Assembly: GCA_031181145.1 (NCBI GenBank)
Contig: JAPSLB010000019.1
Span: 1-64,000 of the forward strand
Source: Microvirga sp.
Lineage (GTDB): Bacteria > Pseudomonadota > Alphaproteobacteria > Rhizobiales > Beijerinckiaceae
Length of the DNA stretch: 64,000 nt
Direction: 5' to 3'
Below, in pieces: positions 46,832 through 55,936 of this stretch. Below the pieces are notes generated by a model that was given only the letters and a program-made list of their open reading frames with translations, was not told the DNA's origin and made no database searches. Positions within the stretch are counted from its first letter, which is position 1, and the number at the start of each line of letters is the position of its first letter. Position numbers and translations under genes: made by a program.

Positions 46832-48111
46832 CCAGAGAGCCTGTCGATCATCGGCTTCGTAATCAGGCAGATTCCACGCTCCGTGCGCCGAAATCGCCGA
46901 GCATCCTCTTCAGGATCCTCACCGACCACCAAGCCCTCGGGGATGCGTACGCCACGGTCGACAACGACGTTCTTCAGCCGCGCTCCACGGCCGACATCCA
47001 CGTAGGGCAGAATGACCGCTCCCTCCACGTGGGCATGGGAATGGAGATGCACTGCGGTAGAGACGAGTGATTGGCGCAAGGACGCCCCGGAGACGATGCT
47101 GCCGCTGGAAACAAGGGAGTTGATGGCATGCCCGCGCCGCCCCTCCTCGTCATGAACGAACTTGGCGGGCGGCCAGGTTTCGGAGAAGGTCGAAATAGGC
47201 CAATCCCGATCGTAGAGATCGAGTGTGGGGACAATGGCAGTCAAGTCGATATTGGCTTCCCAATAGGCATCCACTGTCCCAACGTCGCGCCAGTAGGCCG
47301 GAGCGTCGCTTCCACCTGCCTCGGCGCCCGAACGAACGCAGGAATGCGTGAAGCGGTGTGCGACCGCTTTCCCATGCTGCACGAGATAAGGAATGATGTC
47401 CTTTCCGAAGTCCCGGTTCGATCCGGGCGTCTCGGCATCGCGCCTCAGCTGATCGAACAGGAAGCGCGTGTTGAACACGTAGATTCCCATGCTGGCGAGC
47501 GCCATATCCGGATTGTCGGGAATACCTGGAGGATTGGCTGGCTTCTCTAGAAACGAGACGATACGATCCGCCTCGTCGACGCCCATCACTCCAAAATCCC
47601 TCGCCTCCATACGTGGCACTTCCAGACAGCCTACCGTCACGTCCGCGCCAGAATCCACATGCTGGCGGAGCATGATCTCGTAATCCATTTTGTAGATGTG
47701 GTCGCCCGCCAGGATGATGATGTATTCGGGATCGATACTCGCGATGATATCGATGTTCTGATACACCGCGTCCGCCGTCCCTTCATACCACATGGTCTCG
47801 GAAACGCGCTGGCTCGCAGGAAGAATGTCGAAGCTCTCATTGCGCTCCGAGCGAAAGAAGGTCCAGCCTCTCTGCAGATGCCGGATCAGGCTGTGCGCCT
47901 TGTATTGCGTTGCCACGCCGATGCGTCGAATGCCGGAGTTCAGGGCATTGGAAAGCGCGAAATCGATGATCCGCGTGTTGCCGCCGAAATAGACAGCGGG
48001 CTTTGCGCGGATATCGGTGAGTTCCATGAGCCTGGAACCGCGGCCGCCCGCGAGGACGTACGCCATCGCATGTCGGGCAAGAGGCGCAGTGGTAACACTC
48101 GCGGCGGGCAA
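46828..48111 (-). CDS. glgC: glucose-1-phosphate adenylyltransferase
   Basis: 427 residues. The nucleotidyltransferase motif [16 protein letters not shown] lies near residue 18, followed by [20 protein letters not shown] and the [12 protein letters not shown] glucose-phosphate region. The C-terminal part is a left-handed beta-helix. It makes ADP-glucose, the committed step of glycogen synthesis. The start is TTG at 48111, six bases after a GGAG; the next in-frame ATG would remove residues near the active site. Confidence 0.95.
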   Translation of the reverse strand: MPAASVTTAPLARHAMAYVLAGGRGSRLMELTDIRAKPAVYFGGNTRIIDFALSNALNSGIRRIGVATQYKAHSLIRHLQRGWTFFRSERNESFDILPASQRVSETMWYEGTADAVYQNIDIIASIDPEYIIILAGDHIYKMDYEIMLRQHVDSGADVTVGCLEVPRMEARDFGVMGVDEADRIVSFLEKPANPPGIPDNPDMALASMGIYVFNTRFLFDQLRRDAETPGSNRDFGKDIIPYLVQHGKAVAHRFTHSCVRSGAEAGGSDAPAYWRDVGTVDAYWEANIDLTAIVPTLDLYDRDWPISTFSETWPPAKFVHDEEGRRGHAINSLVSSGSIVSGASLRQSLVSTAVHLHSHAHVEGAVILPYVDVGRGARLKNVVVDRGVRIPEGLVVGEDPEEDARRFRRTERGICLITKPMIDRLSG

Positions 48112-48259
48112 GGCAAGCTCCTCACATCACGGATGGTAATTTGCTCTGTAGACGCCGAACCCGGCCGGAAGTTCTCTTTGCCTGTTCCGGAGTTCGAAAC
48201 TGTGTGCCTGCCCCTCGCCCCCCTGCCCTGGCCAGTGCGAAGGCCCCCATGCTTGGGAA

Positions 48260-48640
48260 TCATGTGCTTGTCTTTTTCGAGCGCCGCCGTTTCGGCGCGG
48301 CGACGGTCTCGCCGGCCGAGGCGTCGGCCTCGGCAACGGTTTCGGCCGCTGCGGCGGCCGTCCCCTTTCGCTTGCGGGCTTTGGGAGCGGCAGGGCTGCT
48401 CAGAACCTCATCCAGAGTTTGGCTGGTCATCCCAAGCGGCGCGGGACTTGTCTCGACGGTCGCCTCTCCTTTACTGCCGGCGCCCAGGGGCAAGGCGCTG
48501 CCGATCTCATGGCTCTGCTGACCGAGTATCTCCCGTTCGGCCTGATACCAGTATTCATCGGCCCGGCCCAGCAGGCTCCCGTGCTGCATCCATAGTTCGT
48601 ATGCCCGTTCCCGGATTCTCTGTTCAAGCTGCGTGTCCAT
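48260..48640 (-). CDS. DUF2934 domain protein
   Basis: 126 residues. A DUF2934 motif lies at the N-terminus (IRERAYELWMQHGSLLGRAD, then WYQAEREI), followed by a long low-complexity tail rich in Ala and Glu that ends in a basic cluster (PKARKRKG, then PKRRRSKK). The function of DUF2934 is unknown. The ATG at 48640 has AAGG upstream; a GTG at 48646 is an alternative. It diverges from the phospholipase D gene. Confidence 0.8.
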   Translation of the reverse strand: MDTQLEQRIRERAYELWMQHGSLLGRADEYWYQAEREILGQQSHEIGSALPLGAGSKGEATVETSPAPLGMTSQTLDEVLSSPAAPKARKRKGTAAAAAETVAEADASAGETVAAPKRRRSKKTST

Positions 48641-48867
48641 GTCCACCTTTGACCTTCACACCTGACATGCCGCGACAAGCGGTGAGCCCACCTGTCCACC
48701 CGCAAGGCCGCAATCCATCACTTGGAAGCTGCATAAGTTATTAGGCACGTCCTGTGAATGACAACGGGCAAGGCGCTCAAGCTTGAGCTTTTAGGCCTTA
48801 TCTGAGGATTAATTTTTAGGCGCACTACAATTGGGCCCTCGCCACCTAGGTACGATATTTCACCCAG

Positions 48868-48892
48868 GGAACCTTGGCTTCGCTACCGAGTT
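48868..48892 (+). promoter_or_regulatory. candidate EcfG-type promoter of the phospholipase D gene
   Basis: GGAAC (48868-48872), 16-base spacer, AGTT (48889-48892), one mismatch at the weakly conserved first -10 base of the EcfG consensus. It lies 15 bases before ATG 48908, giving a very short leader; the in-frame ATG at 48914 would fit slightly better. Confidence 0.4.
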
Positions 48893-48907
48893 GCCGATGC
48901 AGTTCCC

Positions 48908-50416
48908 ATGACCATGAGCGACCTGCACTTCTTTGATGAAACGAACGGGATGACAGAATCCGCCGCAGTCTTAAAAGCAGCATATGCGGCCTCGCGGCCG
49001 ATCTTGCAGCCTGGCAGAAACTGCTGGCGCGTGGTGTCTGCGGACAAGGCCTCCGCCCTTATCGACGGGGAGGAATATTTTTCTCGGCTGGAAGCCGCCC
49101 TGCGCGAGGCGAAGCGTTCGATCATGATCGTCGGCTGGGATTTCGACGGCAGTATACGCCTGCGTCCGGACACTCCTCCTGAAGAATCTCCTCCTCTAGG
49201 TCCGCTCCTCCGCTCCCTCGTAGAGGAGAGGCCGGAACTCGAAGTGCGCATTCTGGTCTGGAGCGTTGCGGTCGTGCACGCTCCAGGCGCACCGGGGCCG
49301 CTGATATTCGGCGCCGAATGGCAAAATCACCCTCGGCTTCAACTACGCCTTGACAAGCATCATCCGCTTTACGCCGCACATCACCAGAAGATCGTCTGCA
49401 TCGATGACAATCTTGCCTTCGTCGGCGGCATGGACCTGACTGTCAGGCGCTGGGACACGAAGGATCATGCCTGCGACAGCCCCTACCGTTTGCGGGAGGA
49501 CGGAACGATCTACGATCCGGTCCACGACATTCAGATGGTTGTCACGGGCCCTGTCGCCCACTCCGTCGCCGAATTGGCCTATGACCGCTGGAAGGTCGCG
49601 ACCGGTGAGGAAGTCCAACTGTTCCCTCGGTCTGTTCTGGATCCTTGGCCTGCAGATCTTTGCCCCGATTTTACGAACGCGCCAGTCGCCATTTCCCGCA
49701 CCTATCCCGCCTGGGGGCACCAATCCGCCATACAGGAGGCTGCGGCGCTTAATCTCGATGCTCTCTCGGCGGCAAGGCACTCGGTCTACATCGAGGCGCA
49801 GTACATGACGGCGCCCTGCATAGGCGACGTGCTGGAGCAACAACTGGCCGATTCCGGCGGCCCCGAGGTCGTGGTCATTCAAACCCACGAATCCCACGGC
49901 TGGGCCGAGAAAAGAGTCATGGGCACGAACCGGGACCGCCTTATCCGCCGCCTGCGCAGGGCCGACAAGTATGATCGGCTCCGTGTCTACTATCCCGTCG
50001 TGCCTGCTGAGGACGGTGTCTGCCAGGTGCTGATTCATTCCAAACTGATCATTGTGGACGATACGTTCCTGCGCATCGGCTCCTCGAACTTGAACAACCG
50101 CTCGATCGGCCTCGACACGGAATGCGATTTGGCCATCGAAGCCACTACGGACGAGATGCAGCGGACTATCGGCAGCATCCGGGACCGCCTCCTGGGAGAG
50201 CACCTGGGAGTGAACCCCGATGTTTTCGCGAAGGTTGTTGCTGAGGCGGGCGGCTCGCTGATCGCCGCCATCGAGCGCCTGAATGGCAATGACCGGCGTC
50301 TGCATGCCTTCGATGCGATGTTCGACGAAGGTCCGGCGGAGCCTGCCGTCGGCACGAGCCTTCTCGACCCTCTCGAGCCCTTCGAGCCGCTCCGGTTCCT
50401 GAGGCGGCCTAAGTAG
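48908..50416 (+). CDS. phospholipase D family protein, cardiolipin synthase-like
   Basis: 502 residues with two HKD motifs: HHQKIVCIDD in the first half and HSKLIIVDD followed by GSSNLNNRS in the second. Two HKD motifs form one active site for phosphatidyl transfer. There are no N-terminal membrane helices, as in ClsB/YbhO rather than ClsA. The neighbouring YbhN-like and endonuclease-family genes repeat the E. coli ybhP-clsB-ybhN association, which favours a membrane-lipid role. The stop is 3 bases from the convergent ybhN-like gene. Confidence 0.87.
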   Translation: MTMSDLHFFDETNGMTESAAVLKAAYAASRPILQPGRNCWRVVSADKASALIDGEEYFSRLEAALREAKRSIMIVGWDFDGSIRLRPDTPPEESPPLGPLLRSLVEERPELEVRILVWSVAVVHAPGAPGPLIFGAEWQNHPRLQLRLDKHHPLYAAHHQKIVCIDDNLAFVGGMDLTVRRWDTKDHACDSPYRLREDGTIYDPVHDIQMVVTGPVAHSVAELAYDRWKVATGEEVQLFPRSVLDPWPADLCPDFTNAPVAISRTYPAWGHQSAIQEAAALNLDALSAARHSVYIEAQYMTAPCIGDVLEQQLADSGGPEVVVIQTHESHGWAEKRVMGTNRDRLIRRLRRADKYDRLRVYYPVVPAEDGVCQVLIHSKLIIVDDTFLRIGSSNLNNRSIGLDTECDLAIEATTDEMQRTIGSIRDRLLGEHLGVNPDVFAKVVAEAGGSLIAAIERLNGNDRRLHAFDAMFDEGPAEPAVGTSLLDPLEPFEPLRFLRRPK

Positions 50417-50419
50417 GTA

Positions 50420-51373
50420 TCATGCCCTTGCCGCGGCCTCGGTTTCGGCCATATCGGGCCGGGCGGGAATCTTGCGGCGGTAGATAAGTTCCGTTACCAG
50501 GAACACGGGGATGCCGATGCAGAGCGGGATCAGAAAGTAGACGAACCGGAAGACCAGCAACGGCCCGATGAGATCCTGCCCCGGCAGAAGGTACATGACC
50601 ACGCTCTCGATGACCCCAAGCCCTCCCGGCACATGGCTGATGAGAGCGGTGGTGTTCGCGATCACATACACGGACGCCACTCCCCCGTAAGCAACATCCG
50701 TAACGGCCGCGAGCGCCTGATGAAGACAGGCGGCAACACAGGCGAAATTCACGGAGCCTATCACGACCTGCCCGATGGCAAGCCGCAACGACGGCATTTC
50801 CAGCGACCAGCGCCGGATCCTGAGCGACCTGCGCACAAAGGCGGCCAGCACGAGGTAGAGCGCGGGCAGAGCCAGACAGGCAATGCCGAGAACGGTCACG
50901 ATAAGCCTTGAGAGACCCGTGATCTCAACCGCTAGGCTGGAACGCAGCAACAGCGCCGCGCCTCCCAACACCATCAGGCCGATGCCGACCGTTGTGCCGC
51001 AGAAGACGATGACCTTCGCCACCTGCTCGGCACTCAGGCCCCAGCGGGTGTAGAACCGGTAGCGCACCGCACCGCTGCTCAGGAAGGCCAAGCCGATGTT
51101 GTGGCCCAGAGAAAGGCTGGTGAACGAGGCCCACGCGGCCTTGTAGTAGGGCAGCGGCCTACCGACATAGCGCAGGGCGAGGTAATCGAATCCGCTGAGG
51201 CATATGTAACTCCCTGCGGCAAAACCGGCTGCCGCAGCCAGTCGCGCGACAGGAATCGTCGCGACCGCCTCGATCAACTCGTCCATGCTGTAGCGGCTGA
51301 GCGTGCGGTAGAGCAGGAAGGCGGCAAGACCGATGGCGACGACCGCAATCAAAGGCTTCCAGATCTTCCGCAT
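50420..51373 (-). CDS. YbhN/UPF0104 family membrane protein
   Basis: 317 residues with about eight hydrophobic segments. It matches the lysylphosphatidylglycerol-synthase transmembrane/YbhN family (IKPL-type first helix KPLIAVVAIGLAAFLLYRT, then FTSLSLGHNIGLAFLSSGAVR, ISHVPGGLGVIESVVMYLL). Members are proposed lipid flippases or transporters, and E. coli YbhN has been linked to membrane-lipid movement. ATG 51373 follows AGGAG at five bases. It is adjacent to the PLD gene and 100 bases from the endonuclease-family gene. Confidence 0.87.
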   Translation of the reverse strand: MRKIWKPLIAVVAIGLAAFLLYRTLSRYSMDELIEAVATIPVARLAAAAGFAAGSYICLSGFDYLALRYVGRPLPYYKAAWASFTSLSLGHNIGLAFLSSGAVRYRFYTRWGLSAEQVAKVIVFCGTTVGIGLMVLGGAALLLRSSLAVEITGLSRLIVTVLGIACLALPALYLVLAAFVRRSLRIRRWSLEMPSLRLAIGQVVIGSVNFACVAACLHQALAAVTDVAYGGVASVYVIANTTALISHVPGGLGVIESVVMYLLPGQDLIGPLLVFRFVYFLIPLCIGIPVFLVTELIYRRKIPARPDMAETEAAARA

Positions 51374-51473
51374 CCATGCTCCTGTAGAGTGAATAGCTTG
51401 AGGCAAGGCATGCCGCACCCGTCTGAAACTACAGACTTAGGACAATCAATCCTGATGCATGGCGGTTCCGGCT

Positions 51474-52247
51474 CTACTCGCGGATATGTGTCACACCGGC
51501 CCTATGTCCCCTGACGGGCATGACCTGGAACTCGACCATCAGCGGCAGATGATCCGACGCCACCCTCGCGATCGGCGAGCGTATGGACTCGACGCGGACC
51601 ACATGGACTGAACGGCTGACGAAGGCGTGGTCGATCCGTAGCATCGGCAGGCGCGATGGGAAGGTTGGGATAGCCCGTCGGTGAGGCATGGCCATCTGGG
51701 CATCGCGAAGACGGGATGCGAGCCGTTGGTAAGCCCTGGATCGGGGCGAGGCATTGAAATCGCCGAGCAGGATCACGGGCTCGCGGCATGCCTTGTGGCT
51801 CAGCCATTGCGGTCCGAGAAGGCAATCCACCTGCGCCAAGCGCTCATAGCGGCGTAGACCCAGATGTGTGGTGATGATCTGCACATCCGTTCCGCCAAGG
51901 TTGACCGAAGCCCAGAGCGCCCCTCTCGGCTCCGGCGCCAGACGTCCGGTGCCGCCCGGGAGCGGACCGGCCTTGATCAGCTGTGAGGGCCGATGGGTCA
52001 GGATCGCGTTTCCATATTCCTCCTCCATCACACGGAGACTGGCATGAAAGTGCATCTGCATCCCAAGCGCCTGCGCGATGGCATGCGCCTGATCGATGCT
52101 CCCGGTACGGGCACGCCTGACATCGAGTTCCTGGAGAGCCACCACATCCGGTTCATAGGCTGCAATCACATCGGCAATGCGTCCTGGGGAGAGCCGCCCG
52201 TCCGTTCCGAGACAGCGGCGCACGTTATAGGTCAGTATCCGCGCCAC
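51474..52247 (-). CDS. endonuclease/exonuclease/phosphatase family protein (YbhP-like)
   Basis: 257 residues of the EEP fold: RILTYNVRRC (metal Asn), VALQELD (metal Glu), ITTHLGL, PVILLGDFNASPRS, and the C-terminal IDHAFVS with SDHLPLMVEF carrying the catalytic His. Such enzymes cleave phosphodiesters in nucleic acids or phospholipids. Its place next to ybhN-like and PLD genes mirrors E. coli ybhP and suggests a lipid headgroup substrate. The start is GTG 52247 with an AAGGAGG Shine-Dalgarno. Confidence 0.88.
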   Translation of the reverse strand: MARILTYNVRRCLGTDGRLSPGRIADVIAAYEPDVVALQELDVRRARTGSIDQAHAIAQALGMQMHFHASLRVMEEEYGNAILTHRPSQLIKAGPLPGGTGRLAPEPRGALWASVNLGGTDVQIITTHLGLRRYERLAQVDCLLGPQWLSHKACREPVILLGDFNASPRSRAYQRLASRLRDAQMAMPHRRAIPTFPSRLPMLRIDHAFVSRSVHVVRVESIRSPIARVASDHLPLMVEFQVMPVRGHRAGVTHIRE

Positions 52248-52776
52248 CTCGCCTCCTTTCGTGAGACCTGATGCGTGTTGAGGCAAAGCTGCGGAACGGC
52301 AGCCTCAGAGGCACTAACACCCCAAGGAGCGAGAATTTCCCTATCGTCATAATCCACTAGTCCAATCAGTGACGGACCTTCCGGATACGAAAGGACGATA
52401 TCCCTCATCGGGTTGCATGTTGAATAGTCGAGCAACCCCATTAGGCTGCTTTGCAGCGCCTTGGAGTCTGGCCAGCGGCAACGCGCTTGAGGAAAGAGAA
52501 CGGGAGCCGTGCGTACATCCGGCACCGGCTCCCGCCTTTCTGACCAGCCGCCCGAGCGACCGGATTGGTTCAACATACCCCCAAACCGGACAGATGGCCT
52601 TGACGCATAGGAGGTATGAAATTGTCTCCTTCGAGGAACGCGCCCTCTTGCAAAGATCCCCCCGGCTGAGGCACTGACCGTGTTCGGCGCATGAGCCACT
52701 CCCCGCCGGGCCCAAGGGATTCTCCTTGCTGCCCGTGTAGGCTATAGGCACGGCGCAACAGGTGAATGGAGCCGAC
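52248..52776. other. long divergent intergenic region with one strong hairpin
   Basis: 529 bases between the leftward endonuclease-family gene and serA. A stable hairpin lies at 52501-52534. Open frames present in the stretch show no recognisable protein sequence. No tRNA, riboswitch or known RNA was identified. The region must hold the promoters of both flanking genes. Confidence 0.5.
52501..52540. terminator. hairpin, possible terminator or small-RNA element
   Basis: 9-bp perfect stem CGGGAGCCG (52501-52509) with CGGCTCCCG (52526-52534); an inner TGC/GCA pairing extends it. It is followed on the plus strand by a short pyrimidine tract CCTTTCT. It is too far from any annotated stop codon to be an ordinary gene terminator, so an unannotated transcript may end here. 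Confidence 0.4.
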
Positions 52777-54024
52777 ATGAGCGAGCAGTTCTCTTTGCAG
52801 AAAGACAAGATACGAGTGCTTCTGCTCGAAGGAGTTAACGACAGCGCGGTCGAGCTGATCAGAGCCGCAGGCTACACGAACCTGACCTACCTGAAGACCG
52901 CTCTCGACGAGAAGGACCTGATCGAGGCTCTTCAGGGTGTTCATATTCTCGGCATCCGCTCCCGCACTCAGCTGACCCGCGAGGTTCTCGCTGCCGCCAA
53001 CCGGCTCATAGCAGTCGGCTGCTTCAGCGTGGGTACCAACCAGGTGGACCTGGAGGCCGCCCGCCATGCCGGCATCCCGGTTTTCAACGCCCCCTTTTCC
53101 AACACCCGCAGCGTCGCCGAACTCGTGATCGGCGAGATCGTCATGCTGCTGCGCCGTGTCTTTCCGAAATCCGCGGCAGCTCATGCAGGCGGCTGGGAAA
53201 AGTCGGCCGTAGATAGCCATGAGGTCCGCGGCAAGACGCTCGGCATCGTGGGCTACGGCAACATCGGCTCGCAGCTGTCGTATCTCGCCGAGTCCATGGG
53301 CATGCGCGTCATTTTCTATGATCAGACCGACAAGCTGCGCCATGGCAACACAGAACCGGCGGACAGCCTGCAGGATCTGCTGCGTCAGAGTGACGTGGTG
53401 AGCCTGCACGTCCCCGAGACTCCTGCAACCCATGGCATGATCGGCGCCGCCGAGCTTGCGGCGATGAAGAAGGGGGCGTATCTGATCAACAACAGCCGCG
53501 GCACGGTGGTGGATCTCGACGCGCTCGCTAAGGCTCTGAAGAACGGTCATCTGCGTGGCGCAGCCGTCGACGTATTCCCCGTCGAGCCGGCGTCCAACAA
53601 GGAACGTTTCGTGACGCCGCTCCAGGGTCTCGACAATGTCATCCTGACCCCGCACATCGGCGGGTCCACGGAAGAGGCTCAGGAGCGCATCGGTGCCGAG
53701 GTCGCCAAGAAGCTCATCGACTATTCGGACGTGGGCTCGACTATTGGTGCCGTCAACTTCCCACAGGTCCAGCTTTCGTCGCGCGCCACAGGTACGCGCT
53801 ACATTCACGTGCACCGTAACGTGCCCGGGATCCTCGGCCGTCTCAACCAAGCCTTTTCCGAGCGAGGTCTCAACATTACAGCGCAACATCTTCAAACCGA
53901 CGGCGAGATCGGCTACGTCGTCATCGAAGTCGAAGGCCAGCCCGAGAAAGGCCGTGAAATGCTGCAGGAGATCCGCTCCCTGGAGGGGACGATCCGCGCA
54001 CGCCTGCTCTATGCGCTCGGCTGA
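52777..54024 (+). CDS. serA: D-3-phosphoglycerate dehydrogenase
   Basis: 415 residues, E. coli-type SerA. The catalytic domain includes IRSRTQLTREVL and NTRSVAELVIGE; the Rossmann motif is VGYGNIGSQ; the active-site His lies in LTPHIGGSTEEAQ; and the C-terminal ACT domain begins RYIHVHRNVPGILGRLN, which binds serine for feedback control. It catalyses the first step of serine synthesis. ATG 52777 (MSEQFSLQ) follows TGGAG; 52762 is an in-frame alternative. Confidence 0.94.
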   Translation: MSEQFSLQKDKIRVLLLEGVNDSAVELIRAAGYTNLTYLKTALDEKDLIEALQGVHILGIRSRTQLTREVLAAANRLIAVGCFSVGTNQVDLEAARHAGIPVFNAPFSNTRSVAELVIGEIVMLLRRVFPKSAAAHAGGWEKSAVDSHEVRGKTLGIVGYGNIGSQLSYLAESMGMRVIFYDQTDKLRHGNTEPADSLQDLLRQSDVVSLHVPETPATHGMIGAAELAAMKKGAYLINNSRGTVVDLDALAKALKNGHLRGAAVDVFPVEPASNKERFVTPLQGLDNVILTPHIGGSTEEAQERIGAEVAKKLIDYSDVGSTIGAVNFPQVQLSSRATGTRYIHVHRNVPGILGRLNQAFSERGLNITAQHLQTDGEIGYVVIEVEGQPEKGREMLQEIRSLEGTIRARLLYALG

Positions 54025-54087
54025 CCGAACAGGCCATCGCCGATATCGGTACTTTCCTAAAATGCGCCGCCGTGCTTGGATTGCCGG

Positions 54088-54627
54088 ATGATCGCACGCG
54101 TTCAGGAACGCCTTCGAAATCTCCTGCAGCAGACGGCTTCACGCCTCGCGGAGGCCGCGCGTCTTCCGGGCGTGATCGTCAAGGACACCGAGGTCACACT
54201 CGGTACCTTGCAATCACCGCCGAAACCGCGAGAGCGCAACTATGCGGATGACGCGACTCTCGCTCCTCCTTCTCCCTCTCCTGAAGAGCAAGCCAGCCCA
54301 ATCGACATGAGCGCCTCCGTCGAGACAATAGCCGAGCAGATGCTCACTTTGGTGGATATCGTTTCATCTCAGGAGAAGGACATCAAAGCCCTGAAGGAAC
54401 AGTGCAGAAGGCTGGAAGAACACAATCAAGCCATCATGGTCGCTTTTTCGGCCTTCTTTCACGTGCTTGCGGTGGGCCGGGTGGCCAAATCCAGCGAGAT
54501 CGCCACACTTCTGCAGAGCATCAGCAAGATTGCCGAGCAGGAAGGACGCCCCAGGGAAGCTGTGACTTTCCTCCAGAATCTTGCGAAGATGGTTCCTGGG
54601 CATCCGGAATCCAGCTCCGGCGAGTAG
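54088..54627 (+). CDS. hypothetical coiled-coil protein
   Basis: 179 residues. A Pro/Ser-rich disordered region (about 48-72) is followed by a heptad-like coiled coil (VETIAEQMLTLVDIVSSQEK, then DIKALKEQCRRLEEHNQ), a short hydrophobic patch (AIMVAFSAFFHVLAVG) and a second helix. No family is recognised. It begins 63 bases after serA on the same strand, with no terminator between, so it may be co-transcribed. An in-frame TTG at 54076 is an alternative start. Confidence 0.55.
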   Translation: MIARVQERLRNLLQQTASRLAEAARLPGVIVKDTEVTLGTLQSPPKPRERNYADDATLAPPSPSPEEQASPIDMSASVETIAEQMLTLVDIVSSQEKDIKALKEQCRRLEEHNQAIMVAFSAFFHVLAVGRVAKSSEIATLLQSISKIAEQEGRPREAVTFLQNLAKMVPGHPESSSGE

Positions 54628-55049
54628 TTCGGGAACCTCTTCTCCCCGGCCTCGGCCTGCCCATTTAAGCATCCTCGTTGCGGGGATAAAGTTATTCATG
54701 TCGGTAGAGAGCACGTTTACAGCCGTCGAGCAGCCGACGACTTAAGCGCTCCACGGCAAAGCCGCAGGCTCGCCTCTACGATATTCGCACTCCACTCACG
54801 TGGAGCTCCTCCCGGAACGCCAGCAGCTTATCCGGAAGAACGAGTTCACCGAGGGATTCGGGCCGCTGAGACATGGCTCGTATCGAAGGCCGGCCTCACC
54901 CTGGTTCTGCCCAATGCAACCGAGTTTGTCTGGGCGCCTCCGTTCTTTCGCTAAGCCTCAGCCGGTCTTGGCATCTGGACCGGCCATGCAGGAAGCCCGT
55001 CCCAGAATGACCGGGATTGTGCCGACGGCCGACTTGCTGTGAAGAAATC
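54628..55049. other. gene-free stretch between convergent genes
   Basis: 422 bases between the 3' ends of the coiled-coil gene and the inositol-phosphatase-family gene. A frame at 54800-55042 has no recognisable protein features and no Shine-Dalgarno. No repeat, RNA or clear terminator was seen. Confidence 0.5.
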
Positions 55050-55883
55050 TTACGATTGGGACGGCAGGAGCGCATCCCGGAGAGCCTGCCAGCTGTCCTT
55101 ATCAGGCGCGCTGATCAACCCACCTCCCCGATTGACCGGACGATAGGGCGATCCGTCGAAATGAGCCGAATAGCCGCCAGCCTCGCGATGGATCAGCCAA
55201 CCGGCCGCATGGTCCCAGGGCATCACGCTCGACGAGAACGCAAAGTGCAGATGACCGCCGGCGATCTGGCGATAGGTATGCGCAGCGCATCTCAAGTCCG
55301 CCGCCATGGCGACGCGGGGCAGATGACCGGTAACCATCGGGCGCAGGGCCTCTGGCAAGTAGCGCCAGGAGACGTTGCCCGCCATTTGCGAGAGTGGGAC
55401 GGCTGATGCGACCTTCAGGGTACGGGTGCTGCCATCGGGCCGCTGAAGCCACGCTCCCTCGCCACGCATGCCAATGGCCCAGTCGTCCGAGATCGGATCG
55501 AGGATCACGCCGGATACCACCTCCCCCTTCATCACAGCCGACGCCATGACACCGAACAGAGGTAGGCCGGACGCGAAGTTCAAGGTGCCGTCCACAGGGT
55601 CGAGGATGAAGGCGAGATCCGCATCAGCCAGTCCATCGAGAAGCTTCGGATTGCGACTGACGCCCTCCTCTCCGACCACGATGGCATGCGGAAAGGCCCG
55701 CAGGAGTTCGGCCTCAATGACACGCTCCGCGGCCTCGTCCGCATCCGTCACCAAATCGAGCTGCGATGTCTTCGTGCGGATCGCACCGGCGGACAGGTTC
55801 CTGAATCTCGGAAGAATCTCTGCTTGTGCGGCTTTCCTGAGAATCTCCGCAACGGCAAGGGTATCGGCTCTGGAAAACGTCAT
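55050..55883 (-). CDS. inositol monophosphatase family protein
   Basis: 277 residues with the FIG-superfamily metal sites: GEEGVS, LDPVDGTLNF and the C-terminal MPWDHAAGWLIHREAGG. These enzymes remove phosphate from inositol phosphate, histidinol phosphate or 3'-phosphoadenosine phosphate, and sequence alone does not decide which. The start MTFSRADTL at 55883 was chosen; an in-frame extension to 55940 overlaps the upstream reductase gene. It is probably co-transcribed with the aldo/keto reductase 53 bases upstream. Confidence 0.88.
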   Translation of the reverse strand: MTFSRADTLAVAEILRKAAQAEILPRFRNLSAGAIRTKTSQLDLVTDADEAAERVIEAELLRAFPHAIVVGEEGVSRNPKLLDGLADADLAFILDPVDGTLNFASGLPLFGVMASAVMKGEVVSGVILDPISDDWAIGMRGEGAWLQRPDGSTRTLKVASAVPLSQMAGNVSWRYLPEALRPMVTGHLPRVAMAADLRCAAHTYRQIAGGHLHFAFSSSVMPWDHAAGWLIHREAGGYSAHFDGSPYRPVNRGGGLISAPDKDSWQALRDALLPSQS

Positions 55884-55936
55884 CGGGCTTCGCGCTGTAT
55901 GAGTTGCCGGTCGTTCGCACCATCCAGGGGCGGATG

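Noticed and set aside
52347-52808. Leftward frame overlapping the serA leader and start
   Set aside because: No domain match, and it conflicts with the well-supported serA start.
54800-55042. 80-residue frame in the gap after the coiled-coil gene
   Set aside because: No Shine-Dalgarno, no known motif and unusual composition.
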